DNA from: an uncultured Gammaproteobacteria bacterium | Lineage (GTDB): Bacteria; Pseudomonadota; Gammaproteobacteria; PS1; Pseudothioglobaceae | Length of the DNA stretch: 46,022 bases | Direction of reading: 5' to 3' | NCBI GenBank assembly: GCA_937899995.1 | Contig: CALCCK010000006.1 | Location: 1-46,022, forward strand | Shown here: in pieces, positions 9,564-17,688 of the stretch | How positions within the stretch are numbered: position 1 is the stretch's first letter | Layout: each line of letters begins with the position of its first letter | Notes under the pieces: model-generated | Seen by the model: the letters and a program-made list of their open reading frames with translations, nothing else | Told to the model about the DNA's origin: nothing | The model's database searches: none | Made by a program: the position numbers and the translations under genes

Positions 9564-10802
9564 TTAAAACTTAAATAAACTACCTTTGATTTTACTCATA
9601 AATCCAACTGTATTATCTGGTTGCAATTGTTCTAAATAAGACTCATCTGGCTCATATAACAATAAACCTAATGCACAGGCGTAAGTAGAATCGGAAATAA
9701 TCATTTCATTGCCGTCAATTTTTCCGGTATCGACTTGCCCTAGCTTTGACCTTACTCTAAAAGATCGTAAAAATAATTCATCACATCCTTGGATCTTAGA
9801 CCCGGCACCCGTCAATACATAACCAGATTTGAGTGAGCGATCAAGTTTTTTAGATTTTAAATTTTTCTTAATCAGTGAAAATAGCTCTAAGTATGCTTGC
9901 TCAATCACCTCGACCAAACTATAAGAAGATAGATAATAATCTTCAAGCTTTCCTATTTGCTTAAACTCAATCAGCTGATCTTCTCTGAGCGACTTAACTT
10001 GGGCATTACCATAATGTATTTTTAATCTCTCTGCTTCATTAAATGATGTATTAAAGGCGTAAGCGATTTCTTCAGTGATTTGATCTCCAGCTGATTTGAA
10101 AATCGCACTATGAATGATACCGCCATTAGTAAATACTGATATATTGGTTACACCTGAACCAATATCAACTAAACAAACACCATTGTCTTTCTCATCTTGG
10201 CTAAGGTATGGCTCACTACTCGCCATAGAATTTAATACAATCATTGAGGTGCCAAGATTACTTTTTCGAATGCTTTTTTCAATAGACCCTACTGCCTGAT
10301 TAGATACAATTACAATATGCATATTGGCCTCTAATGTTTTTGCTTCTAGGCCAACCGGTTTATCTACTTCAACGCCTCGATGAGTAATTGGATCCTTATC
10401 AATAATAAAGCTGTTTGGTACGCTATTAATAACTTGCTTATTGGTAGATGTTGCAACAGCTTTGGCAGATTTTAATGCTAATTCCACATCTTTCTCAGTA
10501 ATCACAGAATCAGCAATTAAGACTTGGCCTTTTCGATTGATAATGGTTAGGTGTGGGTCAGAAATATTAACACTCACATTAAAAAATTTAGTATTACAAC
10601 TACTATATGCTTTTTCAACCACAACATTAATGGCTTGACTAGTTTTTACACTGTCAACAATCAACCCCTTCTTAACACCAGCCGAAGGGCCAATACCATG
10701 ACCAAATATTTTTAATTGTCCCTCTATCTCTTCAGCAAGTAAAATCACAATTTTGCTACTGCCTATATCTAAACTTACAAAAAAATTATTGTCAGCAGCC
10801 AT
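9564..10802 (-). CDS. ftsA: Cell division protein FtsA
   Basis: FtsA is an actin-fold ATPase that tethers FtsZ to the membrane and recruits late divisome proteins. Phosphate-binding motifs are visible: FVSLDIGSSKIVILLAEE near the start, CLVDIGSGVTNISVF in the middle and GYVLTGAGSKIQGCDEL near the end. The C-terminal GFMSKIKGSLFKF is a short amphipathic membrane-targeting helix. Its 412 residues are full length. It overlaps dusA by 11 bases upstream and is followed directly by lpxC. The partner genes ftsQ and ftsZ, which normally flank it, are both absent here. An intact membrane-anchor helix suggests the protein is still functional. Confidence 0.95.
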   Translation of the reverse strand: MAADNNFFVSLDIGSSKIVILLAEEIEGQLKIFGHGIGPSAGVKKGLIVDSVKTSQAINVVVEKAYSSCNTKFFNVSVNISDPHLTIINRKGQVLIADSVITEKDVELALKSAKAVATSTNKQVINSVPNSFIIDKDPITHRGVEVDKPVGLEAKTLEANMHIVIVSNQAVGSIEKSIRKSNLGTSMIVLNSMASSEPYLSQDEKDNGVCLVDIGSGVTNISVFTNGGIIHSAIFKSAGDQITEEIAYAFNTSFNEAERLKIHYGNAQVKSLREDQLIEFKQIGKLEDYYLSSYSLVEVIEQAYLELFSLIKKNLKSKKLDRSLKSGYVLTGAGSKIQGCDELFLRSFRVRSKLGQVDTGKIDGNEMIISDSTYACALGLLLYEPDESYLEQLQPDNTVGFMSKIKGSLFKF

Positions 10803-11760
10803 GCTCTCTACCCTTGTGCTCTAGCCACTCATATAAATGGTTTAACTCAACCGTTGGCCCGCTAAGCAAACGTCGAAATTTTTTAGCATTAGGTTGCCCA
10901 TGATACAAACCTAAAATATGTCGTGTCATTGAACGAATAGGTACTCCTTGGTCGCTTTGATTTTTCATGTACTCAATAAAGTCTAATAATACTTGTTCGC
11001 GACTTATTCTTGTTGTATTTTGTTTGTAAATTTTCGCATCAACATCACAAAGCAAATAAGGCTGATGATAAACCACCCTTCCAAGCATGACACTATCTAC
11101 CTTCTCTAAATGATTGAGTACGCCTTCTAAGTGATTAATGCCACCATTAATGCCAATGGTTAATTTAGGAAAATCTTGCTTAATTTGATATACCCAATCG
11201 TAATTAAGTGGTGGCACTGTGCGGTTTTCTTTTGGACTTAAACCTTTTAGCCAGGCTTTACGAGCATGAATAATAAACGTATCGCAGCCTGCCTGCTCAA
11301 CTGTAGTAACGAAGTTAACCAATTCTTCATAACTTTCCATATCATCAACACCAATACGAGACTTTAGAGTAATGGGTAAATCACTCGCTTGTTTCATGAC
11401 ATCAACACACTGTGCCACTACTTGTGGCGTGTTCATCAAGCAAGCGCCGAAGCTTCCCGATTGCACTCTATCTGATGGGCAACCAGCATTAATATTAACT
11501 TCATCATAACCCCAATCTTGGGCAATTTTGGCACATTGTGCCATTTCGCTCGGATCACTGCCACCCAATTGTAATACTAGTGGATGTTCATCTTTATGGT
11601 AGTCTAGTAAACGCTTTTTATCACCATGCAATATAGCCTTACAAGTAATCATCTCAGTATAGAGTTGTGCATGTTTAGACATCAATCGATAAAAATATCG
11701 ACAATGTCTATCGGTCCAATCCATCATTGGCGCAACGCTAAATTTATGCGGATAGTTCAT
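10792..11760 (-). CDS. dusA: tRNA-dihydrouridine(20/20a) synthase
   Basis: This flavin enzyme reduces uridines 20 and 20a in the tRNA D-loop. The FMN barrel starts with FSVAPMMDWTDRH; the catalytic Cys94 is in NINAGCPSDRVQSG, and GINGGI plus VMLGR bind FMN phosphate. KGLSPKENRTVPPL and the helical C-terminal domain with MTRHILGLYHGQPNAKKFRR are typical of DusA rather than DusB or DusC. The gene overlaps pncC by 17 bases upstream and ftsA by 11 bases downstream, so it is embedded in a coupled operon. Confidence 0.95.
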   Translation of the reverse strand: MNYPHKFSVAPMMDWTDRHCRYFYRLMSKHAQLYTEMITCKAILHGDKKRLLDYHKDEHPLVLQLGGSDPSEMAQCAKIAQDWGYDEVNINAGCPSDRVQSGSFGACLMNTPQVVAQCVDVMKQASDLPITLKSRIGVDDMESYEELVNFVTTVEQAGCDTFIIHARKAWLKGLSPKENRTVPPLNYDWVYQIKQDFPKLTIGINGGINHLEGVLNHLEKVDSVMLGRVVYHQPYLLCDVDAKIYKQNTTRISREQVLLDFIEYMKNQSDQGVPIRSMTRHILGLYHGQPNAKKFRRLLSGPTVELNHLYEWLEHKGREHGC

Positions 11761-12211
11761 CGACTAAAGTCTGTATAGCAAAATCAACACTACTGGCCAC
11801 TACGGTTTCTCGATCACCTGAAAAATATTGAGTCTTAACGAAGTGTTTATCTTTAACGCAAAAACCAAAACACACCATACCTACCGGCTTTTCTACTGTG
11901 CCGCCTGTTGGGCCAGCAATACCAGTAATCGAGACCGCAACATCACTATGAGAATTTTGAATCACACCATTAACCATCTCAAAAGCTGTTTGTTCGCTCA
12001 CAGCACCAAACTGCTCTAAAACTTTGGTATCAACATCAAGCATATCTATCTTTGCTCGATCACTATAAGTGATATAACCTCGATCAAAATAAGTGGATGA
12101 GCCTGAAACACTAGTTAATAAGGCAGAAAAACTACCACCTGTACAAGACTCTGCTACTGATAGAGTCAATGATTGATCGGTAAGAAGTTGACTTAAAGTT
12201 TGTATTTTCAT
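11744..12211 (-). CDS. pncC: Nicotinamide-nucleotide amidase (CinA C-terminal domain protein)
   Basis: This stand-alone CinA C-terminal domain of 155 residues deamidates NMN to nicotinate mononucleotide in pyridine nucleotide recycling. The family signature is clear: LSVAESCTGGSFSALLTSV with the nucleophilic Ser of the SCTGG turn, then YFDRGYITYSDRAKIDML and VSITGIAGPTGG. There is no N-terminal MoCF domain, as in E. coli PncC/YgaD. It starts 9 bases after pepN and overlaps dusA by 17 bases. The start ATG lies just before the conserved first helix, so the start is secure. Confidence 0.93.
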   Translation of the reverse strand: MKIQTLSQLLTDQSLTLSVAESCTGGSFSALLTSVSGSSTYFDRGYITYSDRAKIDMLDVDTKVLEQFGAVSEQTAFEMVNGVIQNSHSDVAVSITGIAGPTGGTVEKPVGMVCFGFCVKDKHFVKTQYFSGDRETVVASSVDFAIQTLVDELSA

Positions 12212-12220
12212 TGCAATAAT

Positions 12221-14737
12221 TTAAGACGAAAGTGCCGCTTGTACAATCTCAAAAATATCATTCGATAAATCATCCGTGGCTAAAATGGTTTCCAGGTGTT
12301 GTTTTTGTAATTCACGCAATTCAGGCGTGTAACGCTTCCAATGATTATAAATACTTACCAGTCGTGCCCCAATTTGAGGGTTAGAAGTGTTGAGTTTGAT
12401 AATCACCTCGGTGAGTAATTCATAGCCTTGTTGATTGTGAAACTGAACAAAATTACTGGTAAAACTACCAATAACACTACGCAATCGATTCGGCGTATTA
12501 AATGAAAATAACGCATGCTGCATTAATTGCTTAATCTCATCCACGCCATTTACAGCTGACAATGCTTGAGCAGCAAACCACTTATCCATCACTTGAACAT
12601 CATGCTGATAAAGTGTGAACATCTGTTGAATCACCTGATTCTGATACGAATTATCAACCGACAATAAAGCACTAAAAGCGCTCAAACGATCACTCATGCA
12701 ATTGGCTGATTCAAATTGATTATAGGCCAGCTCAAACTCACCCGCTTTAACCAAATAAGACAAACATGTATTCTTTAATGATCGACTGCCTACCGCCTCT
12801 GGCGTGAGTTCAAACACATTAGCGGTATTCAGTCGATTGTAAATACTAAGCAAGATAGACTTAAAACGCTGAACGATTTTATTAATAACTGCTTCTCGTT
12901 TTTGTCTGGCTTGAGCAATATTAATCTCATCCATTTGCAAATGAATCAATCGCTCTGATGGAAGTGTTAATAATTCGCTTATTAGCGCATTATCGGTTTC
13001 TTTAGTCAGAATATTTTCAAAGGCATTAAACAACGCATCTTCGTCAATCTGTTCAGGATTAAGTATTAATGATGACCATAACGCTTGTGCATTATCCCAA
13101 CGACTAAATGCATCAGTATCATGCTCGCATAAAAAGATCTTTTGCTCAGTTTTAAGGTTTGAAATCAGTTTAATAGGTGCTGAAAAACCACGCAACCAAG
13201 AAGGGGTAGGCTCACATTGAATGTCTTTAAATTCAAAGGTTTTTTGGTTTTGGTCTAGTACCAAAACACCTTGTCCCACCTCTTTACCTTGTTGATCCAT
13301 CAAGCCATAACGAATCGGTAAATAGTAAACATGTTCACCCTTTTGCTTAAAAGTCGCTGTGTAAATTTTTTGCTGAACATTATACTCGGTCTTCACTTCA
13401 ACTTCAGGTGTGCCTGGCTGTGAATACCAGACCATAAAAGGCTTAAAATCAAAATCATTGGCATCACTCATCGCAGCAACAAAATCATCAATCGTTACCG
13501 CTTGACCATCGTGACGCTCAAAATAAAGCTTCATGCCACTTTGAAACCCTGACTCACCCAAGAATGTGTGAATCATACGAATCAGTTCAGCGCCCTTTTC
13601 ATACACGGTAAAGGTATAAAAATTATTCATCTCTATGTACGACTCTGGTCTTACTGAGTGTTTCATTGGGCCGGCATCTTCGGCAAATTGAAAAGTACGT
13701 AAGCCATTCACATCTTCAATACGTTTGATTGATCGAGAATGTAAATCAGAAGTAAACTCTTGGTCTCTAAAAACAGTTAGTCCTTCTTTTAAACTCAGTT
13801 GAAACCAATCCTGACAAGTGACTCTATTACCTGTCCAATTATGAAAATATTCATGCCCTATCACCGCCTCAATATTAATAAAATCTTTATCAGTCGCTGT
13901 GTCCGGGTTAGCCAATATATAAGTAGAATTAAAGATATTAAGACCTTTATTTTCCATTGCCCCCATGTTGAAATCATCCACGGCAACAATCATATAAATA
14001 TCTAAATCATACTCAAGGCCGAAACGCTGTTCATCCCATGCAAATGAACGCTTAAGTGAATCCATCGCAAACTGGGTTTTGTCAATATTATGTAATTCAA
14101 CATAAATTTTTAATGCAACTTCATTGCCACTGATGGTGGTGTAAGTATCTTCTAATACGGCAAAATCACCCGCCACCAAAGCAAATAAATAACAAGGCTT
14201 GAGACTAGGGTCATGCCATGTTGCTTCACCTGGTTTTGAGCTAATCAAATTACCATTACTTAATAATATTGGATAACGCTTAGGGTCGGCTTTGATGTGC
14301 GTGGTAAACACACTAAGCACATCAGGCCTATCAAGATAATAAGTGATTTGTCTAAATCCGTGCGCCTCACATTGAGTACAAAAATTACCACTAGATTGAT
14401 ACAAACCATTCAGACTGGTGTTTTTTTCTGGGTAAATGCGTGTGGTAATCTCCAGTGTGAACTCGTCTGATAAATCACTAAGCTCTAATCTCTCATCAAC
14501 TAACTGATAATTGGGTTGTACTCCATCAATCGAAATTGAAATTAATTCTAAATTAACCCCGTTTAAAAATAAGCAACACTCTTTGTTAGTTAAATTCGGA
14601 TTTTGATAATAATGCACCTTAGATAAAACAATAGTTTCATCTTCAGATAAATCAAAACTCAGCTCTGTGGTGTGTATTAAATACGCACTCGGCTGATAAT
14701 CCTTTCGATAAATCGCCTGGGGCTCTACAGTATCAAT
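12221..14737 (-). CDS. pepN: Aminopeptidase N, probable AUU start
   Basis: This M1 zinc metallopeptidase removes N-terminal residues from peptides in the cytosol. GAMENKG and HEYFHNW followed by GLTVFRDQEF hold the exopeptidase and zinc residues. The first ATG/GTG/TTG in frame is a GTG at 14615-14617, but it would delete the first beta strands. The frame stays open upstream and encodes IYRKDYQPSAYLI and TTELSFDLSEDETIVLS, which align with the E. coli N-terminus (KYRHDY, IDLTFDL). No ATG, GTG or TTG is available there. An ATT at 14735-14737 lies 7 bases after a perfect AGGAG (14745-14749). With that start the protein is 838 residues, and HEYFH falls at 295, against His297 in E. coli PepN. The start overlaps uppP by 13 bases. 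The gene is certain; the AUU start is inference. Confidence 0.93.
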   Translation of the reverse strand: MDTVEPQAIYRKDYQPSAYLIHTTELSFDLSEDETIVLSKVHYYQNPNLTNKECCLFLNGVNLELISISIDGVQPNYQLVDERLELSDLSDEFTLEITTRIYPEKNTSLNGLYQSSGNFCTQCEAHGFRQITYYLDRPDVLSVFTTHIKADPKRYPILLSNGNLISSKPGEATWHDPSLKPCYLFALVAGDFAVLEDTYTTISGNEVALKIYVELHNIDKTQFAMDSLKRSFAWDEQRFGLEYDLDIYMIVAVDDFNMGAMENKGLNIFNSTYILANPDTATDKDFINIEAVIGHEYFHNWTGNRVTCQDWFQLSLKEGLTVFRDQEFTSDLHSRSIKRIEDVNGLRTFQFAEDAGPMKHSVRPESYIEMNNFYTFTVYEKGAELIRMIHTFLGESGFQSGMKLYFERHDGQAVTIDDFVAAMSDANDFDFKPFMVWYSQPGTPEVEVKTEYNVQQKIYTATFKQKGEHVYYLPIRYGLMDQQGKEVGQGVLVLDQNQKTFEFKDIQCEPTPSWLRGFSAPIKLISNLKTEQKIFLCEHDTDAFSRWDNAQALWSSLILNPEQIDEDALFNAFENILTKETDNALISELLTLPSERLIHLQMDEINIAQARQKREAVINKIVQRFKSILLSIYNRLNTANVFELTPEAVGSRSLKNTCLSYLVKAGEFELAYNQFESANCMSDRLSAFSALLSVDNSYQNQVIQQMFTLYQHDVQVMDKWFAAQALSAVNGVDEIKQLMQHALFSFNTPNRLRSVIGSFTSNFVQFHNQQGYELLTEVIIKLNTSNPQIGARLVSIYNHWKRYTPELRELQKQHLETILATDDLSNDIFEIVQAALSS

Positions 14738-15519
14738 AATATAACTCCTAAAATTAATCGATAAACAACAAAAGGCATCAAGCCAAAACTGTCCAATAAT
14801 TTAATAAAAAATACGACGGTAAAATAAGCACTAATTGCTGCAATTAAAAAACCCAGTATCAACATAAGCCAATCGACTGATTGTGGTTGTTGATACAAAT
14901 CAAAAATCATCAACATAGCTGAAAGCATAATCACAGGAATGGATAATAAAAATGAAAATTGAGTGGATACCTGTCTAGATAAACCAATCAATAATCCCGC
15001 AGTAATGGTAATACCAGAACGCGATGTGCCTGGAATAAGCGCCAATGCTTGCATACTTCCAATAAAACCAACATCTAGCCAACTAATTGTTTTCCTAACG
15101 GAGGCTCTTTTGACATTAACCCAAACACCCAATCCCAGCAATAAACCAAACACCAGTGTTGCGTAGGCAATGACTTCAGTTGAGCGTAGGGTTAGCTCAA
15201 TAGTATCTTTAAATGCCAAACCTGCTAATCCTACTGGGATTGTGCCAAGTAGGATTCCCCATGCTAATTTCGAATCACCAACTATTTGCACTTTAACAAT
15301 GGAATAAAAAAAATCAGCGATTAAAGTTTTAATAATCAGTCGATAGTAAAACACAATAGCGCTAAGAGTACCCAAATGCACTACCACATCAAACGCTAAA
15401 CCTTGGTCAGGCCAATCCGTTATCTTTGGCACCAAAATTAAATGTGCTGACGACGAGATTGGCAGAAACTCACTTAGTCCTTGAACGAGTGCCAATACCA
15501 TTGTTTGTAATAAATCCAT
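14725..15519 (-). CDS. uppP: Undecaprenyl-diphosphate phosphatase
   Basis: This polytopic inner-membrane enzyme (BacA family) recycles undecaprenyl pyrophosphate to the carrier lipid used for peptidoglycan and LPS sugars. Both signature regions are present: LVQGLSEFLPISSSAHLIL near the N-terminus and LIPGTSRSGITITAGLL in the middle, holding the catalytic Glu and Arg. About seven to eight hydrophobic helices are visible. The length of 264 residues is normal. Its last 13 bases overlap the proposed start of pepN, so its stop codon region also carries the pepN ribosome site. It lies 15 bases after the methyltransferase gene. Confidence 0.95.
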   Translation of the reverse strand: MDLLQTMVLALVQGLSEFLPISSSAHLILVPKITDWPDQGLAFDVVVHLGTLSAIVFYYRLIIKTLIADFFYSIVKVQIVGDSKLAWGILLGTIPVGLAGLAFKDTIELTLRSTEVIAYATLVFGLLLGLGVWVNVKRASVRKTISWLDVGFIGSMQALALIPGTSRSGITITAGLLIGLSRQVSTQFSFLLSIPVIMLSAMLMIFDLYQQPQSVDWLMLILGFLIAAISAYFTVVFFIKLLDSFGLMPFVVYRLILGVILLIL

Positions 15520-15534
15520 ACTGTCTTTGTCGAT

Positions 15535-16629
15535 TTACAATTTATGCGCTAAATCTTGCTCGGTAAATCCCTTTAATTTTACCGATAGTTTTTTCGTCAA
15601 TGCCAATACCTTAAAACTCTCTCCCATAGCACTGGGTAATACCAACTGCTTAACCTGTTGTGCCAAGGTAATACGCCTATCTTCATCGGTTTCAGCCAAT
15701 AGGTATTCATCAATCCCCAATGAAATTAAAAACATCGCTTGTGTAGCATAACCAGCAATATTGAATCCACTGTTTTGGGCTTGATCAGCCATATCTGAAA
15801 AATTAACCGAAGTAGTAATATCTTGCTCACCCACATGTACAAAAGGGTCATCACTGGCCTTATGCTGATAATAGCATCTAAGTGTGCCTTCGCCACGCTG
15901 AGGGTGAAAATACTCATCCCGGCCCATGCCGTAATCAATTAACAACACCAAACCTTGGTCAACAATATCACTCAATGACTCTACCCAAGCCATTGCTCTT
16001 AGGTTTATCTCAGTGGTGTAGCCTCGCTCAACTTCATTGGGTAATAACGCTTTATCATCAACATAAGACTGGTCAAACATCTGCCATTGTAATTGATCAT
16101 CCTTGCAATCTACACCCAGCTCAACAAAGCCTGTTTGTTTTTTAATTAAACGCTTTGCTGGCATTGCATCCAACACTTCATTAGCAATCACTACACCTGA
16201 AAAATGCTCAGGAAAAGTATTTAGCCACACGACTTTATCAAGTAATTCTGGCAAAACCTTGTTTATCGTTTCTTTTTGTCGTTGTTTGAGTTCAGCACTA
16301 AGCTCAAGAATATAATATTTTTCTGGCAAATTATTAAGTCGGCCTAACTCAAATAAAATTTGAGTCGCTAATATGCCGCTACCCGCGCCAAATTCTAAAA
16401 TACTGTTATTACCGTCCAGCACCTGTGTGCATTGACGCGCCAAACAAAAGCCAAATAGGTCTGAAGTTTCAGGGGCGGTAATAAAATCCCCTTGCTCGCC
16501 AAATTTCTGCGCACCACCACTGTAATAACCTTGTGCAGGGTAATACAACGCCATATCCATAAATTCATCGAAACCTATAGGGCCAGCTTTTTGTATAATA
16601 GTGTTTTTGATTATTTCTTCAAGATTCAT
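15535..16629 (-). CDS. SAM-dependent methyltransferase, MidA/NDUFAF7 family
   Basis: This 364-residue protein belongs to the DUF185 family, whose eukaryotic member methylates an arginine of a respiratory complex I subunit. The SAM-binding motif I is ILEFGAGSGILATQIL. Other typical segments are YYSGGAQKFGEQGDFITAPE near the start, VIANEVLDAMPAKRL, and LLIDYGMGRDEYFHPQRGEG with CYYQHKASDDPFVHVGEQD. The bacterial substrate is not established, so no symbol is given. It is cotranscribed with uppP (15-base gap) and diverges from the folM-like gene; their start codons are 16 bases apart, so the promoters must lie inside each other's coding region or be shared. Confidence 0.88.
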   Translation of the reverse strand: MNLEEIIKNTIIQKAGPIGFDEFMDMALYYPAQGYYSGGAQKFGEQGDFITAPETSDLFGFCLARQCTQVLDGNNSILEFGAGSGILATQILFELGRLNNLPEKYYILELSAELKQRQKETINKVLPELLDKVVWLNTFPEHFSGVVIANEVLDAMPAKRLIKKQTGFVELGVDCKDDQLQWQMFDQSYVDDKALLPNEVERGYTTEINLRAMAWVESLSDIVDQGLVLLIDYGMGRDEYFHPQRGEGTLRCYYQHKASDDPFVHVGEQDITTSVNFSDMADQAQNSGFNIAGYATQAMFLISLGIDEYLLAETDEDRRITLAQQVKQLVLPSAMGESFKVLALTKKLSVKLKGFTEQDLAHKL

Positions 16630-16645
16630 TGAATCAGTATTTTAT

Positions 16646-17365
16646 ATGAAAACAGCATTAATCACCGGCGGTGCACAACGTATTGGCGCACAGATTGCAC
16701 AAACACTACATAATGATGGTTACAATATCATTATTCACTATCGACATTCAAAAAAAACTGCCGAAATACTGGCTAAAATGCTCAATGCTCAGCGTAGTGA
16801 TTCAGCTACAATTATTCAAGCAGAATTATCTAACCTTGATGATATTCACACATTAAGTCACAGTATCGAGCAATTGGATGTTTTGGTTAACAATGCCTCT
16901 GTTTTTTACCCAACACCTGTTAAAGAAGTTAATCAAGACATTTGGCATAATATTATGGATACCAACGTGATGGCGCCTTTTTTCCTATCACAGTCCTTAA
17001 CAGCCACTTTAAGAAAAACTTCAGGCTGTATTATCAATATTGTTGATATTCATGCCGAGCGTCCACTAAAAAACCATGCCATTTACAATATTTCTAAGGC
17101 TGGTATTGCGATGATGACTAAAACCTTAGCCAAAGAGCTGGCACCTGAAATACGGGTTTGTGGCGTTTCTCCTGGCTCAATTCTTTGGCCAGAAAACGAA
17201 GTCTCATTAACCGACAAGCAAAAGAATAAAATGCTAAATAAAATTGCCTTAGGTAAGCAAGGGAGCGCAACTGACATTGCTAACACCGTTTTATTTTTAG
17301 CTAACTCTACTTACATCACCGGGCAAATTATCAGTGTTGACGGTGGTCGAACATTAAATCAGTAA
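16646..17365 (+). CDS. folM: Pteridine reductase / dihydromonapterin reductase (SDR)
   Basis: This short-chain dehydrogenase probably reduces dihydromonapterin or dihydrofolate. The cofactor loop TGGAQRIGAQIA and the following HYRHSKK with basic residues fit NADPH and are the form seen in FolM/PTR1 rather than general SDRs. NNASVFYPTP and the catalytic Tyr and Lys in YNISKAG are present. The motif GQIISVDGGRTLNQ closes the protein at 239 residues. I chose the ATG at 16646, because the Rossmann strand MKTALITGG starts there; the frame is open 45 bases further upstream, but that stretch overlaps the divergent methyltransferase and has no homologous look. The exact pteridine substrate is inference. 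Confidence 0.82.
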   Translation: MKTALITGGAQRIGAQIAQTLHNDGYNIIIHYRHSKKTAEILAKMLNAQRSDSATIIQAELSNLDDIHTLSHSIEQLDVLVNNASVFYPTPVKEVNQDIWHNIMDTNVMAPFFLSQSLTATLRKTSGCIINIVDIHAERPLKNHAIYNISKAGIAMMTKTLAKELAPEIRVCGVSPGSILWPENEVSLTDKQKNKMLNKIALGKQGSATDIANTVLFLANSTYITGQIISVDGGRTLNQ

Positions 17366-17386
17366 ATACGCAAAGAAACGTTTTTG

Positions 17387-17395
17387 TGTTATAAT
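17387..17395 (+). promoter_or_regulatory. Extended -10 promoter for rne
   Basis: TGT-TATAAT (17387-17395) is a consensus extended -10 element, which does not need a strong -35. It lies just after the folM-like stop and would give an mRNA leader of about 285 bases. No good -35 hexamer is seen. Confidence 0.5.
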
Positions 17396-17628
17396 TATGT
17401 AGCTTGATGATTAAGCTGCATCAGCAACAAGAATTTTTTTAAACGTTTTTGTACTAGACAAAACACCACAAAAACTACGATAAATATTTTGGGCTTTTTT
17501 TGCCACATATAGAGTAACACAATCATTTATTATCCATTATCGGTAATAAAGAGAAGAAGGGTATAAACCCTTTAAGGAATAGGTTTTTGAATCATTTATG
17601 AATCAAATAAATCACATTTTAATGTCAA

Positions 17629-17648
17629 TTCAACACATATGTGTTGAA
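17629..17648 (+). repeat. 20-bp perfect palindrome in the rne leader
   Basis: TTCAACACATATGTGTTGAA is a perfect inverted repeat ending 40 bases before the rne ATG. As RNA it would form a hairpin close to the ribosome site; as DNA it could be an operator. There is no T-run after it, so it is not a simple terminator. Confidence 0.7.
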
Positions 17649-17688
17649 CCTCTATACGTGGAAAAAAGTCCATCAACAGGACTAAACC

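Larger units (their letters stand above)
17366..17688 (+). promoter_or_regulatory. Long 5' leader of the RNase E gene
   Basis: These 323 bases between the folM-like gene and rne hold no gene. They contain an extended -10 promoter near 17390, a small hairpin AGCTT/AAGCT (17401-17417), a 12-base direct repeat AAACGTTTTTGT (17376-17387 and 17441-17452), an imperfect hairpin around 17527-17551 (TTTATTA and TAATAAA), and a 20-bp perfect palindrome at 17629-17648. E. coli rne also has a long structured leader by which RNase E limits its own mRNA. An equivalent feedback role here is inference. Confidence 0.55.
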
